Part shown: positions 9,801 to 17,621 of the stretch, piece after piece
Position numbering within the stretch: position 1 is the stretch's first letter
Layout of the letters: every line of letters starts with the position of its first letter
Translations under genes and position numbers: made by a program
Source of the DNA: Ahaetulla prasina
Taxonomy: Eukaryota > Chordata > Lepidosauria > Squamata > Colubridae
Reading direction: 5' to 3'
Length of the DNA stretch: 64,000 bases
Assembly (NCBI RefSeq): GCF_028640845.1
Contig: NC_080548.1
Span: 16,861,321 to 16,925,320 of the forward strand
Notes under the pieces: generated by a model
The model's database searches: none
Seen by the model: the letters and a program-made list of their open reading frames with translations, nothing else
What the model was told of the DNA's origin: nothing

Positions 9801-10459
9801 CTTCTTGGAATAGAATAGAATAGAATAGAATAGAATAGAATAGAATAGAATAGAATAGAATAGAATAGAATAGAGAGTAGATAGAATAGAATAGAATAGA
9901 ATATAGAGTAGAGTAGATAGAATAGAATAGAATATAGAGTAGAGTAGATAAAGTAGAATAGAATAGAATAGAATAGAATATAGAGTAGAGTAGATAGAAT
10001 ATCAGAATAGAATAGAATAGAATAGAATATAGAGTAGATAATAGAATAGAATAGAATAGAATAGAATAGAATAGAATAGAATAGAATAGAATAGAATAGA
10101 ATAGAATAGAATAGAACGTAGAGTAGAGTAGAGTAGAGTAGAATAGAGTAGAGTAGAGTAGAATTCTTTATTGGCCAAGTGTGATTGGACACACAAGGAA
10201 TTTGTCTTTGGTGCATATTCTCTCAGTGTACGTAAAAAGACAAGATACATTCATCAAGAATCATAACGTAACACAATTAATGATAGTTATAGGGTACAAA
10301 TAAGCAATCAAATCATACTAGGAAGCAATCAATAATATCAAACAATCAAAGCAATCAATTCTTGTCTTTTAGGTGCACGTCAATCTGCTGCTTTTGGAGG
10401 CCCGCATGCAGGCAGCCCTATTGTATGCTCTGCGTGCCATCACCCGTTACATGACCTGA
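665..10459 (+). CDS. SESN2: Sestrin-2 gene, 3' part: five terminal coding exons
   Basis: Coding segments are 665-815, 1459-1577, 1940-2130, 5391-5535 and 10373-10459, all with AG acceptors and GT donors and matching phases; together they give 693 nt, 230 residues plus stop. The product corresponds to about the last half of sestrin-2 (480 residues in human); the 5' exons lie upstream of the window. Sestrin-2 is a cytosolic stress-induced protein that binds leucine and, when leucine-free, binds GATOR2 to restrain mTORC1. Residues known from the human protein to form the leucine pocket are kept: the TYNT pair of threonines (codons 2039-2050), the arginine of LRR, the tryptophan of FWRHF and the glutamate of HSEK; the two aspartates of YDDYDY needed for GATOR2 contact are also present. 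SESN2 is preferred over SESN1/SESN3 because the linker and exon text follow SESN2 and because MED18 follows. Introns are filled with transposons. Confidence 0.95.
974..1375 (+). mobile_element. tRNA-derived SINE interrupted by a hAT element
   Basis: The SINE has a tRNA-like head (GTGATGGCGCAGTGGTTAGA, B-box-like GTTTGATCC), the conserved body CTTCCGAGGT..AAAATGAGGACCCAGATT and the tail TGAAGCGGTACGTAAGTCTT. A hAT element (1136-1323) sits inside it. Confidence 0.8.
1136..1323 (-). mobile_element. hAT-type nonautonomous element, perfect 8-bp target duplication
   Basis: The element ends GGGGACCCCTG and is flanked by CTGTAAAC on both sides (1128-1135 and 1324-1331). Internal text (GGGACCGGTTCCATGG..., ATGCCACAGATCAGTGCCGG) is of the dispersed ACCGGTTCC family. 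The flanking duplication fits nnnTAnnn. Confidence 0.75.
1459..1577 (+). CDS. SESN2: SESN2 coding exon (start of C-terminal domain)
   Basis: The acceptor is CCAG ending at 1458 and the donor is GTACCG at 1578. Two bases complete the codon split from the previous exon, then the frame reads through [18 protein letters not shown] to RAQ and ends in phase 0. This segment is strongly conserved in sestrins and opens the C-terminal domain. Confidence 0.95.
1940..2130 (+). CDS. SESN2: SESN2 coding exon with leucine-pocket residues
   Basis: The acceptor is TTCTGCAG ending at 1939 and the donor is GTAGGT at 2131. It encodes [12 protein letters not shown] through NYIHCVFGI and ends with two bases of the Arg codon completed in the next exon. 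The TYNT and VDTSMLRR motifs, which in human sestrin-2 supply Thr374, Thr377, Thr386 and Arg390 of the leucine site, are unchanged here. Confidence 0.96.
2207..2539 (+). mobile_element. hAT element with a remnant of transposase coding sequence
   Basis: Terminal inverted repeats are CAGGGGTCAGCAACC and ..ACAGACCCCTG, flanked by GGGTCAAC / GGGTAAAC (7 of 8). At 2360-2470 the frame opens with [18 protein letters not shown], like the start of BED-finger hAT transposases (a basic KKR..EENR..F run). The zinc finger and catalytic parts are absent, so this is an internal deletion derivative. The open frame around it is not a host gene. Confidence 0.65.
2661..3000. mobile_element. TA-flanked MITE (ACAGGTAGTCC family), degenerate
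   Basis: It begins CTACAGGTGGCTCTCGACTT and ends near GTAACTTCGAACGGTCACTA; the two halves are inverted copies. The family shows TA at both borders in better copies (45932-46319, 35187-35581), as expected for a Tc1/mariner-type MITE. Confidence 0.75.
3001..4300. other. SESN2 intron sequence without a recognised feature
   Basis: AT-rich unique-looking DNA. Short open frames lack family resemblance and splice context. No RNA gene is seen. Confidence 0.5.
4303..4845. mobile_element. TA-flanked MITE split by a SINE
   Basis: It starts TAGGTAGTCCTTGACGTACG and continues to 4535 (CATAAATCCC); the last piece (TTTCGAATGGTCATTAAA) resumes at 4824. A minus-strand tRNA-derived SINE occupies about 4545-4822. 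Confidence 0.7.
4545..4822 (-). mobile_element. tRNA-derived SINE (GCCCTGAGTCTTC-tail subfamily)
   Basis: On the minus strand it runs from a tRNA-like head (GGGCCTCTGTGGCTCAGA) through GGTTCTAGTCCCACC and AGGTTGACTCAGCC, AAAATGAGGACCCAG, to the tail GCCGCCCTGAGTCTTCAG. Sister copies occur at 47644, 49670, 52270, 55375 and 60745. Confidence 0.85.
4846..5062 (-). mobile_element. tRNA-derived SINE (GCGGTATATAAGTC-tail subfamily)
   Basis: The minus strand reads GAGCCGCGATGGCGCAGTGG, then a B-box-like GTTTGATTCTC, the CTTCC..GGTCGGTAAAATGAG body and the TATATAAGTCTGCTATTGC tail. Same family as 974, 17925, 18461, 26826 and 45263. Confidence 0.85.
5391..5535 (+). CDS. SESN2: SESN2 coding exon with YDDYDY GATOR2-contact motif
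   Basis: The acceptor is CTCTTGTAG ending at 5390 and the donor is GTAAAG at 5536. One base completes the Arg codon and the frame then reads [16 protein letters not shown] to [10 protein letters not shown]. The motif YDD matches the human Asp406/Asp407 pair required for GATOR2 binding; the Trp of FWRHF and the Glu of HSEK match pocket residues Trp444 and Glu451. An L2-like LINE fragment starts within about 10 bp of the donor. Confidence 0.96.
5542..6370 (+). mobile_element. L2-like LINE 3' end interrupted by an L3/Snake1-type LINE
   Basis: The 5' part (5542-5690) is the end of an L2-like ORF (KTHLFI..GLA stop) plus 3' UTR; the rest of that UTR (CACCGCCCTGAGTCCTTCGG..GGTATAAAAATC) resumes near 6285. 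Between them (about 5690-6250) a minus-strand LINE carries a short AATAG tail, the CCAAGTGTGATTGGACACAC motif and an ORF end resembling the CR1/L3/Rex1 group ([20 protein letters not shown]). It sits just after a SESN2 exon. Confidence 0.75.
6547..6652. mobile_element. Hairpin hAT MITE (family A), degenerate
   Basis: Arms TTTCAAACTTGGCAGCTTTT and AAGGTTGCCAAGTTTGAAAA flank GGACTTCA...GAATTCTAGGAGTTGA. Same family as 17335-17433. Confidence 0.75.
6664..7264. mobile_element. hAT element, GC-rich interior, 8-bp target duplication
   Basis: Ends are CAGTGATGGCTAACC and GGTTCGCCATCACGG, flanked by TTCTATGA / TTTTATGA. The interior is made of repeated GGAGG-CC and GAAAATGGCC blocks with GGCTCTGGAGCCAGGTGAGA. 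The long open frames across it on both strands are low-complexity by-products of this composition. Confidence 0.8.
7594..8033 (+). mobile_element. hAT MITE family B with six-copy internal minisatellite
   Basis: Ends CAGAGGTGGTATTCAATAGG and GAATCCCACCATTG; target duplication GTATGTTT / GTGTGTTT. Six units of about 41 bp (GGAATGGAGATTTTACAGTA-type) occupy 7738-7970. The overlapping open frames come from the unit and are not genes. Confidence 0.85.
8034..8690. other. SESN2 intron sequence without a recognised feature
   Basis: Apart from a G run near 8579, nothing diagnostic was seen on either strand. Confidence 0.5.
8705..9720 (-). mobile_element. L2-like LINE, 3' part of reverse-transcriptase ORF and 3' UTR
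   Basis: An uninterrupted minus-strand frame of 251 codons (8941-9696) carries motifs of the C-terminal half of CR1/L2-clade ORF2: [60 protein letters not shown] and a terminal [15 protein letters not shown]. The catalytic YADD region is missing because the copy is 5'-truncated. The UTR on the far side has the CCGCCCTGAGTCC..GAAGGGCGGTATAAA tail. The intact frame suggests a recent insertion in the SESN2 intron. A second copy is at 39545-40200. Confidence 0.85.
9811..10372 (-). mobile_element. L3/Snake1-type LINE tail with ~350-bp AATAG microsatellite
   Basis: The array (9811-10163) is AGAAT/AATAG repeats with interspersed GAGTAGAGTAGA variants. It adjoins the LINE 3' end (CCAAGTGTGATTGGACACAC, 10173-10192) and a short LINE body up to the SESN2 terminal acceptor. 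Growth of AATAG arrays from CR1-L3 (Snake1) tails is known in snakes. Open frames rich in Ile/Leu/Tyr/Ser across the array are repeat translation. Confidence 0.85.
10373..10459 (+). CDS. SESN2: SESN2 terminal coding exon
   Basis: The acceptor is TTCTTGTCTTTTAG ending at 10372. The exon reads [20 protein letters not shown] then RAITRYMT and a TGA stop at 10457-10459, matching the C-terminus of sestrin-2 nearly residue for residue. The intron just upstream is LINE sequence with a long AATAG array. Confidence 0.96.
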   Translation: MHVNLLLLEARMQAALLYALRAITRYMT

Positions 10460-12085
10460 CTGGACTTCATGGGCGAGGCAGCCTTGCTCCTGGACCAGGG
10501 AGCTTTCTTCCAAAGACCTGTTTCTGGAATGTCTGGTGAAAAAAAAAATCAAGTTACCTCACCTTCTACCTGCGGCTTTTTTTGGAAGCGTTTTGTACGG
10601 GGGATGGACTTTTCAGTCACTCTGCCAAAAAGTGACACTGTGAGGCAGAGGCGGGTTTCAACGTGAACTGTTCCCTTGATGTGTGAAGGAAACCAACCAC
10701 TGTTCCATTGTCATTACCTGGGGAGCCATCCGTGGTTTCTTGGTTTTGCCAACGGTGGCCCAAGGTTTTGGAGTTTGATGCCGAGGTGGCCAGCTCTTGT
10801 ACAAAAATTTGAGAAGGTCTTGCCTCCCATGCTGATGTCTCTTGATGATTACCTTGGTGTGCACCAAAGTTGGAGATGGCAGCATTTTAATGACTTGTGC
10901 AATGAATACCCTCTGCCCTGTCTACATCTTCTTCTTCTTCTTTTTTTGCCATGAAGACGGTCCTGAACCAGCTGAGGCAAAGATCGCCAAAGAGATTCCT
11001 CTTGCCGTAGACACGGGCTTTACTCTTTCTCTTTGGTCTCAACTTGCTACAGAACTCTGAATGTAGAACTTTGAACATTTCAAGCGGGTAACCCCTGAAG
11101 CTCTCTTAAGGCGAGGGAGTGGAGATATGCCCTGGGTGTGTATGTGATGATGACAATGTATGTGCTGAATTTATAACAAGCTGGCCACTGGCATAACTGG
11201 TGACTACACACTACATTTCTTTCTTTTTTTCCCTAAGCTTCAGATCACAAGATCTTTGTGTTTCAGATGTTCTCCTTGCGAATGTGGAAATCTCTCAGAG
11301 TGGGTGGTGGCTTGCAGACAAGGTCAAATTAGAAAAAGAATGTTGATTTGTTATTAGTCGGCTGGAATATTCTCTCCTCCTGTTGTTCCCACTCCAAAAC
11401 AAGGCAGAAGATTTATCTTAACATGTGATTGATTTCTCAGATCAAAGAGGTAGCTTCAAGTTCACAACCAGGACATTTGCTTTTGTCCTCTTTTTTTTGT
11501 CCTTGTCTTTTTCTAAGAAGATTTTTTTTCCTCTGATGTAAAGCTGTGTTGTTTGGCTGCTATTAGATCCCATTATCTCCTCTTGCTCAAGGGTTTGAGC
11601 TTTGGACATTGTGAAACTCTTTATCTTCTCTACAGTCCGCTCCCTGCTATTCGGAAAGCTTATATTGATGGCTCTAGAAACTGGGAATTGTCATCTTTCT
11701 CCATCTGTCAAGCCCATCTCCTTTTTGATGAAACAGTCATAACATAGTCCAGACGACTTAGAAATCTGGGGGGCTTGGAAGAGAGATTGTTGAATGTTTG
11801 TGGAGACTCTCAATCATCATGGTTGCCATAAAGGTGCTTTTCAACAGGCAACTGGACTTTGTTTTTGTTTTTTTTTATCCCTTGAAATTTAAATTCAAGG
11901 AAAAAAAACAAAGTCCAGTTGCCTTTTGAAAAGCACCTTTGAGATCTTCACCTGATCTATTCCATGCACTGCAGATTTAAGAAGTGGCCTGAATAATTTC
12001 AGATTATAGGTTCCAGTACTGCAATTTAAGCTTCTTTCTTATCATTTAAAAAAAATACCCTCTGTAATAAAATAATTTAGCATGA
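10460..12085 (+). other. SESN2: Predicted SESN2 3' UTR
   Basis: The stretch between the SESN2 stop and a candidate polyadenylation signal AATAAA at 12066-12071 has no coding potential that I recognise and little interspersed repeat apart from the hairpin at 11831-11940. Length (about 1.6 kb) is similar to the long 3' UTR of mammalian SESN2. No earlier AATAAA was seen. The true cleavage site needs RNA data; a weak downstream alternative lies inside the LTR-like repeat near 12615. Confidence 0.6.
11831..11940. repeat. 110-bp inverted repeat (TE-derived hairpin) in predicted SESN2 3' UTR
   Basis: The left arm reads AAGGTGCTTTTCAACAGGCA and continues through ACTGGACTTTG; the right arm, near 11905-11940, is its reverse complement with one or two differences. 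The loop holds a second palindrome (CTTGAAATTTAAATTCAAG). The same arms, with the preceding TCTCA(G/A)TCATC... text, occur at 37511-37970 and 60385-60560, so this is a short member of a dispersed family and not a private UTR structure. Confidence 0.8.
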
Positions 12086-12091
12086 AAGTGG

Positions 12092-12655
12092 TGTGGTCCG
12101 CCAGCAACCTGTGGCGCTGGCAGCAGAGTTGGACAGTGAGAAGGTTGGGGAGGAACATGGGCCAGTCCTGGAGTCTGGGGAAGGCTCGGATGAAGGCTCT
12201 GCGTCGGAGGCAGAGAAAGGGCCATCTGGGAGGTATGTGCTGCCTCTGGAACCTCCAAAATCGGACCTCAGCGAGGCAGAGGAACGGGGGAGCCTGTTCC
12301 CAGTGCACACATGCGCAGAAGGCAAGAACAGTTAAAAGGGACAACTCAGGAGTAGGGCTTGGAGATGATTGGCTCCTCCCATAAGATTTAAAAGAGGAGC
12401 GAAAGCAGATGGGCCTTTGCAGGAAGCAACATTGTTAATTTTGTGCAATTTAAAGTTTGAAGCTCTGTTTGATTCTGGATTCCGTGTGGCTTTGCCAATT
12501 AGGTCTTTGGCAGCGTGTCAAGGGAGATAAAGGTGGGTGATTATCAGCCTTATCCCGAAGGACTTTTTACAACTATTTGGGACTCATCTGTGAATGAACA
12601 GAATTCACATTGAAATAAAACAGGTTTTTGGGACTACTCTGTGTTTTACTGACTC
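12092..12655 (+). mobile_element. LTR-like dispersed repeat, copy 1
   Basis: It shares with 34533-35105 an ordered text: TGTGGTCCGCCAGCA, GAGGCAGAG blocks, CTCCTCCCATAAG..TTTAAAAGAGGAGC (TATA-like), ..TCTTTGGCAG.., AATAAA near 12615. U3-TATA-polyA order suggests a solo LTR; ends are not certain and no target duplication was found. Acidic open frames in both orientations recur in both copies and may be remnants of coding DNA or chance. Confidence 0.5.
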
Positions 12656-13012
12656 AGGAAGAACTAGGTCAGAACAGAAAGAAGCTTGGCTTAGCTTCTC
12701 CCTTGTGCTAGACTAGAGTTTTATTTGCAGAGAATTTTAGACCTTGTTCCTAGAAGCCAGCCCGAGTTACCACTGCCTTGAGCAACTGACTCATCCTCTT
12801 GAGGTAGCAGTATGTGATGACTGAGGCCATGGCCCGATGGGGAGTGGCCAAATTTGTTTTTCCCCTAACTACCACTGATATTTGCTGTCCTCCCTAAGAT
12901 TGCTGCCCCAACAGAGTGAGCTTTATTTGTCCGTATCCCTTTCTCCCTTACTCTGCCCTGTTTGGAAGAGGTGGCAGGGGTGGGATGGGGAGAGAGAAAT
13001 GAACCACTAGAC

Positions 13013-13136
13013 CAGAGGTCTTCAAACTTGGCAGCTTTTAAGACTTGTGGACTTCAACTCTCAGAGAATTCTGGGAGTTGAAGTCCACAAGTCTTAAAGC
13101 TTAAAGTCTTAAAGCTGCCAAGTTTGAAGGCCTCTG
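13013..13136. mobile_element. Hairpin hAT MITE (family A), stack member 1
   Basis: Arms CAGAGGTCTTCAAACTTGG and CAAGTTTGAAGGCCTCTG; flanked by CACTAGAC at 13005-13012 and 13137-13144. An internal short repeat (CTTAAAG x3) has grown near 13095. Confidence 0.9.
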
Positions 13137-13144
13137 CACTAGAC

Positions 13145-13258
13145 CAGGGGTCTCCAACCTTGGCAACTTTAAGCCTGGAGGACTTCAACTCCCAGAATTC
13201 GAGAATTCTAGGAGTTGAAGTCCACCAGCCTTAAATTTGCCAAGATTGAAGACCCCTG
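13145..13258. mobile_element. Hairpin hAT MITE (family A), stack member 2
   Basis: Arms CAGGGGTCTCCAACCTTGGC and ..AGATTGAAGACCCCTG; its left target copy is the right copy of the previous element (CACTAGAC) and its right copy is TACTAGAC (13259-13266). A third, degenerate relative follows at about 13267-13364. Confidence 0.9.
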
Positions 13259-13671
13259 TACTAGACTGTTGTTTCCCAACTTTGGCAACTTTTAAGATGC
13301 TGATTCTGGAATTCTGGGAATTGAAGTCTGCGCATCTTAACATTTGCTAAGGTTGAGAAACACCGCCTTAACCTTTGTCTGTTTTGTCAGCCAAATGGGA
13401 GACTGACCTTGCATCAACCCTCTTGGTGCTCACTGAACATAGCTTTGTGCTGGCTAACCTGATCATGTGAAGTCTCCACTGAGCTGCCAGGTCCCTACAT
13501 CTGACTGATTGGATTCCACTGCTTCGTGAAGCGCTCGCCCTGTGTGAGTGTGTGTGTGTGTGTAACAAGACCTTTGTTGGAATGTTCAGTTGCAAAATTA
13601 CGATCCCTAAACTGTAGTACAGCAGATCACAGCTACTATTAATGATACAGAGGTTTCTGTTACTGTCAAAC

Positions 13672-13985
13672 CAGGGGTGAAATCCAGCAGGTTCTGACAG
13701 GTTGTGCAGAACCGGTAGCGGAAATTTTGAGCAGTTCGGAGAACCTGCAAATATCACCTCTGGCTGGCCCCAGAGTGGGGTGGGAATGGGGATTTTGCAG
13801 TATCCTTCCCCAAGGAGTGGGGAGGGAATGGGGATTTTGCAGTATCCTTCCCCCAGGAGTGGGGAGGGAATGGGGATTTTGCAGTATCCTTCCCCCAGGA
13901 GTGGGGTGGGGATGGAGATTTTGCAGTATCTTTCCTCTGCCACGCCCACAGAACCGACAGTAAAAAAAATTGGATTTCATCACTG
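13672..13985 (+). mobile_element. hAT MITE family B with four-copy internal minisatellite
   Basis: Ends CAGGGGTGAAATCCAGCAGG and TGGATTTCATCACTG; target duplication TGTCAAAC / TATCAAAC. Four units of about 42 bp lie at 13775-13935. Confidence 0.9.
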
Positions 13986-13989
13986 TATC

Positions 13990-15385
13990 AAACGGATCTT
14001 CTAAACTTCATGCTCTAATTATCATCAGGTTATTAGCCACTAGAGAGTAGGATGGGGAGGATTTGAACTGTGAGTCTTTTTATTCCCTCTCTACTACTGC
14101 GTCAAGCAATATTACAGAAGGTTCATGTTTTATTTAACTCATTTTGCTGTCAAAGCTAGCAGTCCCCCTAAAAAAAGAAAATTGCCCATTAGGCTGAACA
14201 AAAAGGTGATTGAGCTTGTCAAGCAATTTCTCCTTCTTCCTGCTATTATTCACTCTTCCTACTCTGAGAAGGAATGGAACGTCCATCATTTCAAATGTTA
14301 GTACCTAGGAATGGGAGGGTTTAAAATATTTTATCCCAATCCCATGGACCTATTGATGTCATGAGCTGGTAGGAGTTGGGAGTCCAGCAGCTAGAAAACT
14401 GTATGTCGGTTAGATTCTGGCCCTTGGCTCCTTTTTCATTTCCCCTCCTCTGTATTACATTTCAGTTTGGTCCCGTGTGAATCTTCTAAATCCTGGAAAA
14501 TTTCAGCTCTGGCTTTTTGCTCTCTCTCCACGCTTATTTTAGAACAAGGGTGCCCAAACTTGGCAACTTTAAGACTTGTGGACTTCAACTCCCAGAATTC
14601 TGGATCAAAGATACAAACTTCTTTAGGTATTATGGATTGCTAAAACCCATCCATTTTTTAGCCCTTGTGGCCTAAAAGTTGGAGATTGTAGAAACCATAA
14701 GTCAACATCTAGAGAACCACAAGTTCCTTACCCCTTGTTTCCAGTTCCTTTTTTTTTTTTTTTGAAATCTTGGGGTTAAAATCTGAATTTTAGACGGATA
14801 CTAAGCCCTAAAGTCGTACAATGCAAAAACAAGCAAGAATCTGCCCCCCCTCCTTTCCCCCTTGGTAACAACAGCCCAGCAATAACCAGCTTCAAATAGC
14901 AACTGTGATGAAGTTGGGTTCCCAGGAAAATGTGAAGCTTTCCAGGCATTTCTGAAATATACATAAGATTCAGTTTGGAGCAAACAACTCGGGTTACAAG
15001 AGCTAAATTTAACTATTGCAGGGCTGGTCAAAGGTTGCTCTACCTAGACTGTACAGTTGGAGAGGGAGGTGAGTTTAAGCAGCCAACACAACTTTGTGCG
15101 GTAGCTCCCTGAAGTAGACTTTGTTTGGCTTAGAGACACAATCTGCATTATTTTGTCCATTGGCCAGATTCCTACAGCAGACATATATCTTAGAAGTCCA
15201 CAAGAGAAGTCCAAGTGGTTACTCTCAGTGCCAGGAACGGTTATCCTTGAAGCTAAGGGAATCCAGAACATGTTTTCAGGCATTTTATTTTGTTTTAAAA
15301 CAAAGGAAAGAAACCCAGGATTGTGGAACCCAGCTTATAAAACAGGATAATCAGATGCCACCCCAACAAGATTTTTCAGACATTT
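13990..15385. other. Intergenic sequence, one half-MITE only
   Basis: Only a half copy of the family A arm (14548-14605, GCCCAAACTTGGCAACTTTA) is recognised. The rest looks unique and AT-rich. Confidence 0.5.
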
Positions 15386-15387
15386 TG

Positions 15388-15612
15388 AGAGCCAGTTTGG
15401 TTTAGTGGTTAAAGCATCAGGCTAGAAAGCATAAGTCTATGAGTTTTAGTCCCACCTTAGCTATGAAAGCCAGCTGGCTGTCTCCAAAGTCAGGGCTCTT
15501 GGCCCATCTCACCTCACAGGGTTGTTATGCGGGGGGGGGGGGGAAGAAGTGTTGGATATGTTCGCTGCCTGGAGTTATTTGTAAAAATAATAATAAATGC
15601 AAATAAATAAGT
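15388..15612 (+). mobile_element. tRNA-derived SINE (GAGAGCCAGTTTGG type)
   Basis: Head GAGAGCCAGTTTGGTTTAGT, body GCCAGCTGGCTGTCTCC.. and CTCACCTCACAGGGTTGTTA, then a G run and AATAAATGCAAATAAATAA tail. Sisters are at 21278 (+), 25040-25435 (-), 28087-28225 (-) and 37970-38095 (-). Confidence 0.8.
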
Positions 15613-15691
15613 AAATGTGGGGTACATATTGCAGGTTTCTTTTCAGGAATTCCTGTTTCGCATAGGGTCAATAATGGATTTACTTAGTTCA

Positions 15692-15805
15692 GGGGTGTCC
15701 AACTTTTCAGATTTGTAGATTTTAACTTCCAGAATTCCTTAGCCAGTAGTGCTGGCTGGGAAATTCTGGGAGTTGAACTCCAAGGCTTAAAGTTGCCAAG
15801 CCCTG
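15692..15805. mobile_element. Hairpin hAT MITE (family A), degenerate
   Basis: CAGGGGTGTCCAACTTTTCAG ... AAAGTTGCCAAGCCCTG between ACTTAGTT and ACTTAGTA. Confidence 0.7.
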
Positions 15806-15809
15806 ACTT

Positions 15810-16735
15810 AGTAGATTTTCTTGAAAACTCACAAGAACCATGGTCTAAAATTTGCAAACTTTCCGACAGACCTCCTCTGATTTGAGAATATGGTCAGAGT
15901 ATTTCCAGCTGGTTGAAACTTCTTAGACTGAGATGAAAGTGCTTGAGGGGTGTGTGTGTTTATTATACTGTTTGGTTGATTCTACTTCAGTTTATTAGGA
16001 TACCTGCGCATTTAATGGTTGCTGCCTGTCTTGAGCTGCAGAGCAAAAACCTTAAAAATATCTTGCAGTCTGTGAAAAAATCCCCATTTCTGCAGGTTCT
16101 TAAGGTTGAGCTATCCTCTTTTCTCTTGACACTTCAGACCTACTGAAAGATCTGTAACCCTGACCATCCAACGGATAACTTTTTTTTTTTTTTTTTGCCT
16201 CTTCCTGAGGGATGTTTGGCCCACTTGCCTTAAAATGGTACAATTCTGTATGCGTGAAGCAGCGAGAACATAATGTCTGGAGCTTTCGCCTGAGTTGTGC
16301 CGCTACATTTCACGTTGGTGCCAGCTTCGGTGAAAATGATCCCTGACGGACACCTCGCCATCTGGTCGCCTCTTTTCCTCCTGGCCTCCTCCCAGATTAT
16401 GTCCTCTTCTTCCTCTCCTACTTATCACCACCCGGTAGTCTACTGATCGGGCAGCCTCCAAATCTCCTGAATTCAATCTTTTGCTCCGCATTAAGTTATG
16501 TTGTTTTTGTTTGTTTGTTTTTTTTAATGTATTTTCCTGTATCGGCGCTGTGACTCTTGATTCAAAGTGTTTGTTTTTAGAAAAAAATAAAGTTGCCTTT
16601 TTCTTTACCAGATACCCGTTTTGAATGACGTTCTTGACAGTGTCGGCTTCATTGAGAAAAGTTTAGAACTTAAGAATGCCACACACACACAAACACACAC
16701 GTTTTTAATCACAGTAAGACGTGGTGTTATGGAGT
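15810..16735. other. Intergenic sequence without a recognised feature
   Basis: Contains T runs (16180-16197) and a CA run (16681-16700); no gene, RNA or transposon end recognised. Confidence 0.5.
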
Positions 16736-16740
16736 AAGAT

Positions 16741-17092
16741 ATGGTGGTTTAGTGGCTAAGACACTGAGCTTGTCGATTGAAAGGTCGGCAATTGAGTGGT
16801 TCGAATCCCTAGTGCCGTAATGGGGTGAGCTCCAGTTACTTGTCCCAGCTTCTGCCAACCTAGCAGTTCAAAAGCATGTAAAAAATGCAAGTAGAAAAAT
16901 AGGGACCACCTTTGGTGGAAAGGTAACAGCATTCCATGCACCTTTGGTGTTTAGCCATGCCGGCCACATGACCATGAAAACATTTTCGGACAGCGCTGGC
17001 TCTTTGGCTTTGAAATGGAGATGAGCACCGCCCCCTAGAGTCAGGAACAACTAGCACATATGTGCGAGGGGAACCTTTACCTTTTTTAAGAC
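16741..17092 (+). mobile_element. tRNA-derived SINE (GGCACTAGGGATTCGAA type)
   Basis: The head GTGGTTTAGTGGCTAAGACA and B-box-like GGTTCGAATCC, the body CCAGCTTCTGCCAACCTAGC and CACATGACCATG, and the tail CGCCCCCTAGAGTC..AACCTTTACC are those of a common squamate SINE. Sisters: 54830-55170 (-), 58955-59312 (-); a 45-bp head fragment at 56955. Confidence 0.85.
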
Positions 17093-17149
17093 GTTTGGCA
17101 TTTTGTGTGGGATATCGCCCATGCTTCTTGCCTTACCCCAGTGATACGC

Positions 17150-17475
17150 TAGAACTAAAGAGAAATTTCCTGACAGGGACACCAGTGGAACAATTAGTCG
17201 GTGGATTAGGTTGTCAGCAGAAGTTGTGGGTGCTCCATCACTGGAGATTTTTAAGATTGGACAGCCATTTGTCTGAAATGATACATGATCTCCTGCTTGA
17301 GGATGGGGTTGGACTAGATTAGAGCAGGGGTCTCCAACCTTGGCAACTTTAAGCCTGGAGGAGCTTTGCTGGCTGGGGAATTCTGGGAGTTGAAGTCCTC
17401 CAGGCTTAAAGTTGCCAAAGTTGGAGACCCCTGGATTAGAGGATCTCCAAGGTTCCTCCCAAGTCTTATTCTGTT
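17150..17475 (+). mobile_element. CR1 LINE 3' end with a hairpin hAT MITE inserted
   Basis: CR1 text (AGAAATTTCCTGACAGG..., GGTTGGACTAGATTAGA) is cut by the MITE at 17335-17433 and resumes GGATCTCCAAGGTTCCTCCC. Confidence 0.8.
17335..17433. mobile_element. Hairpin hAT MITE (family A), type copy
   Basis: 99-bp near-perfect palindrome: CAGGGGTCTCCAACCTTGGC and its inverse, with AACTCCCAGAATTCC-type centre. Target duplication GATTAGAG is perfect on both sides. Confidence 0.95.
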
Positions 17476-17621
17476 GTTTGGATGTATTAATTTAAGAGCC
17501 TTACTGTATCTCCATAAATGAAATTTGGGTTTTTCTATTCAGACCTGGTCATTCTAGTTTCTAAACCACAGTTTATGGTGTAATGTATTATGCAAACCCC
17601 CACCTAGTATTCAATAAACTA

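Noticed and set aside
9811..10163. CRISPR-like array
   Set aside because: The repeat is a 5-bp microsatellite with no spacers, in a vertebrate intron.
9719..10250. Ile/Leu/Phe/Tyr/Ser repeat proteins
   Set aside because: Translation of the AATAG microsatellite; frames exist only because the 5-bp unit lacks stops in some frames.
10469..12060. Additional small exons after SESN2
   Set aside because: Open frames here are under 100 codons, overlap the 3' UTR and have no resemblance to known proteins.
12042..12384. Overlapping acidic and Pro-rich frames that recur at 34408-34845
   Set aside because: Considered as a small gene family, but the two loci share TATA-like and AATAAA text as well, frames differ between copies, and neither has introns or a known domain; treated as an LTR-like repeat.
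13368..13949. 193-codon minus-strand frame with repeated CKIPIP units
   Set aside because: The repeat peptide is the translation of the hAT family B minisatellite, which also gives frames on the + strand; the same happens at 44412-44903 and 47198-47590.
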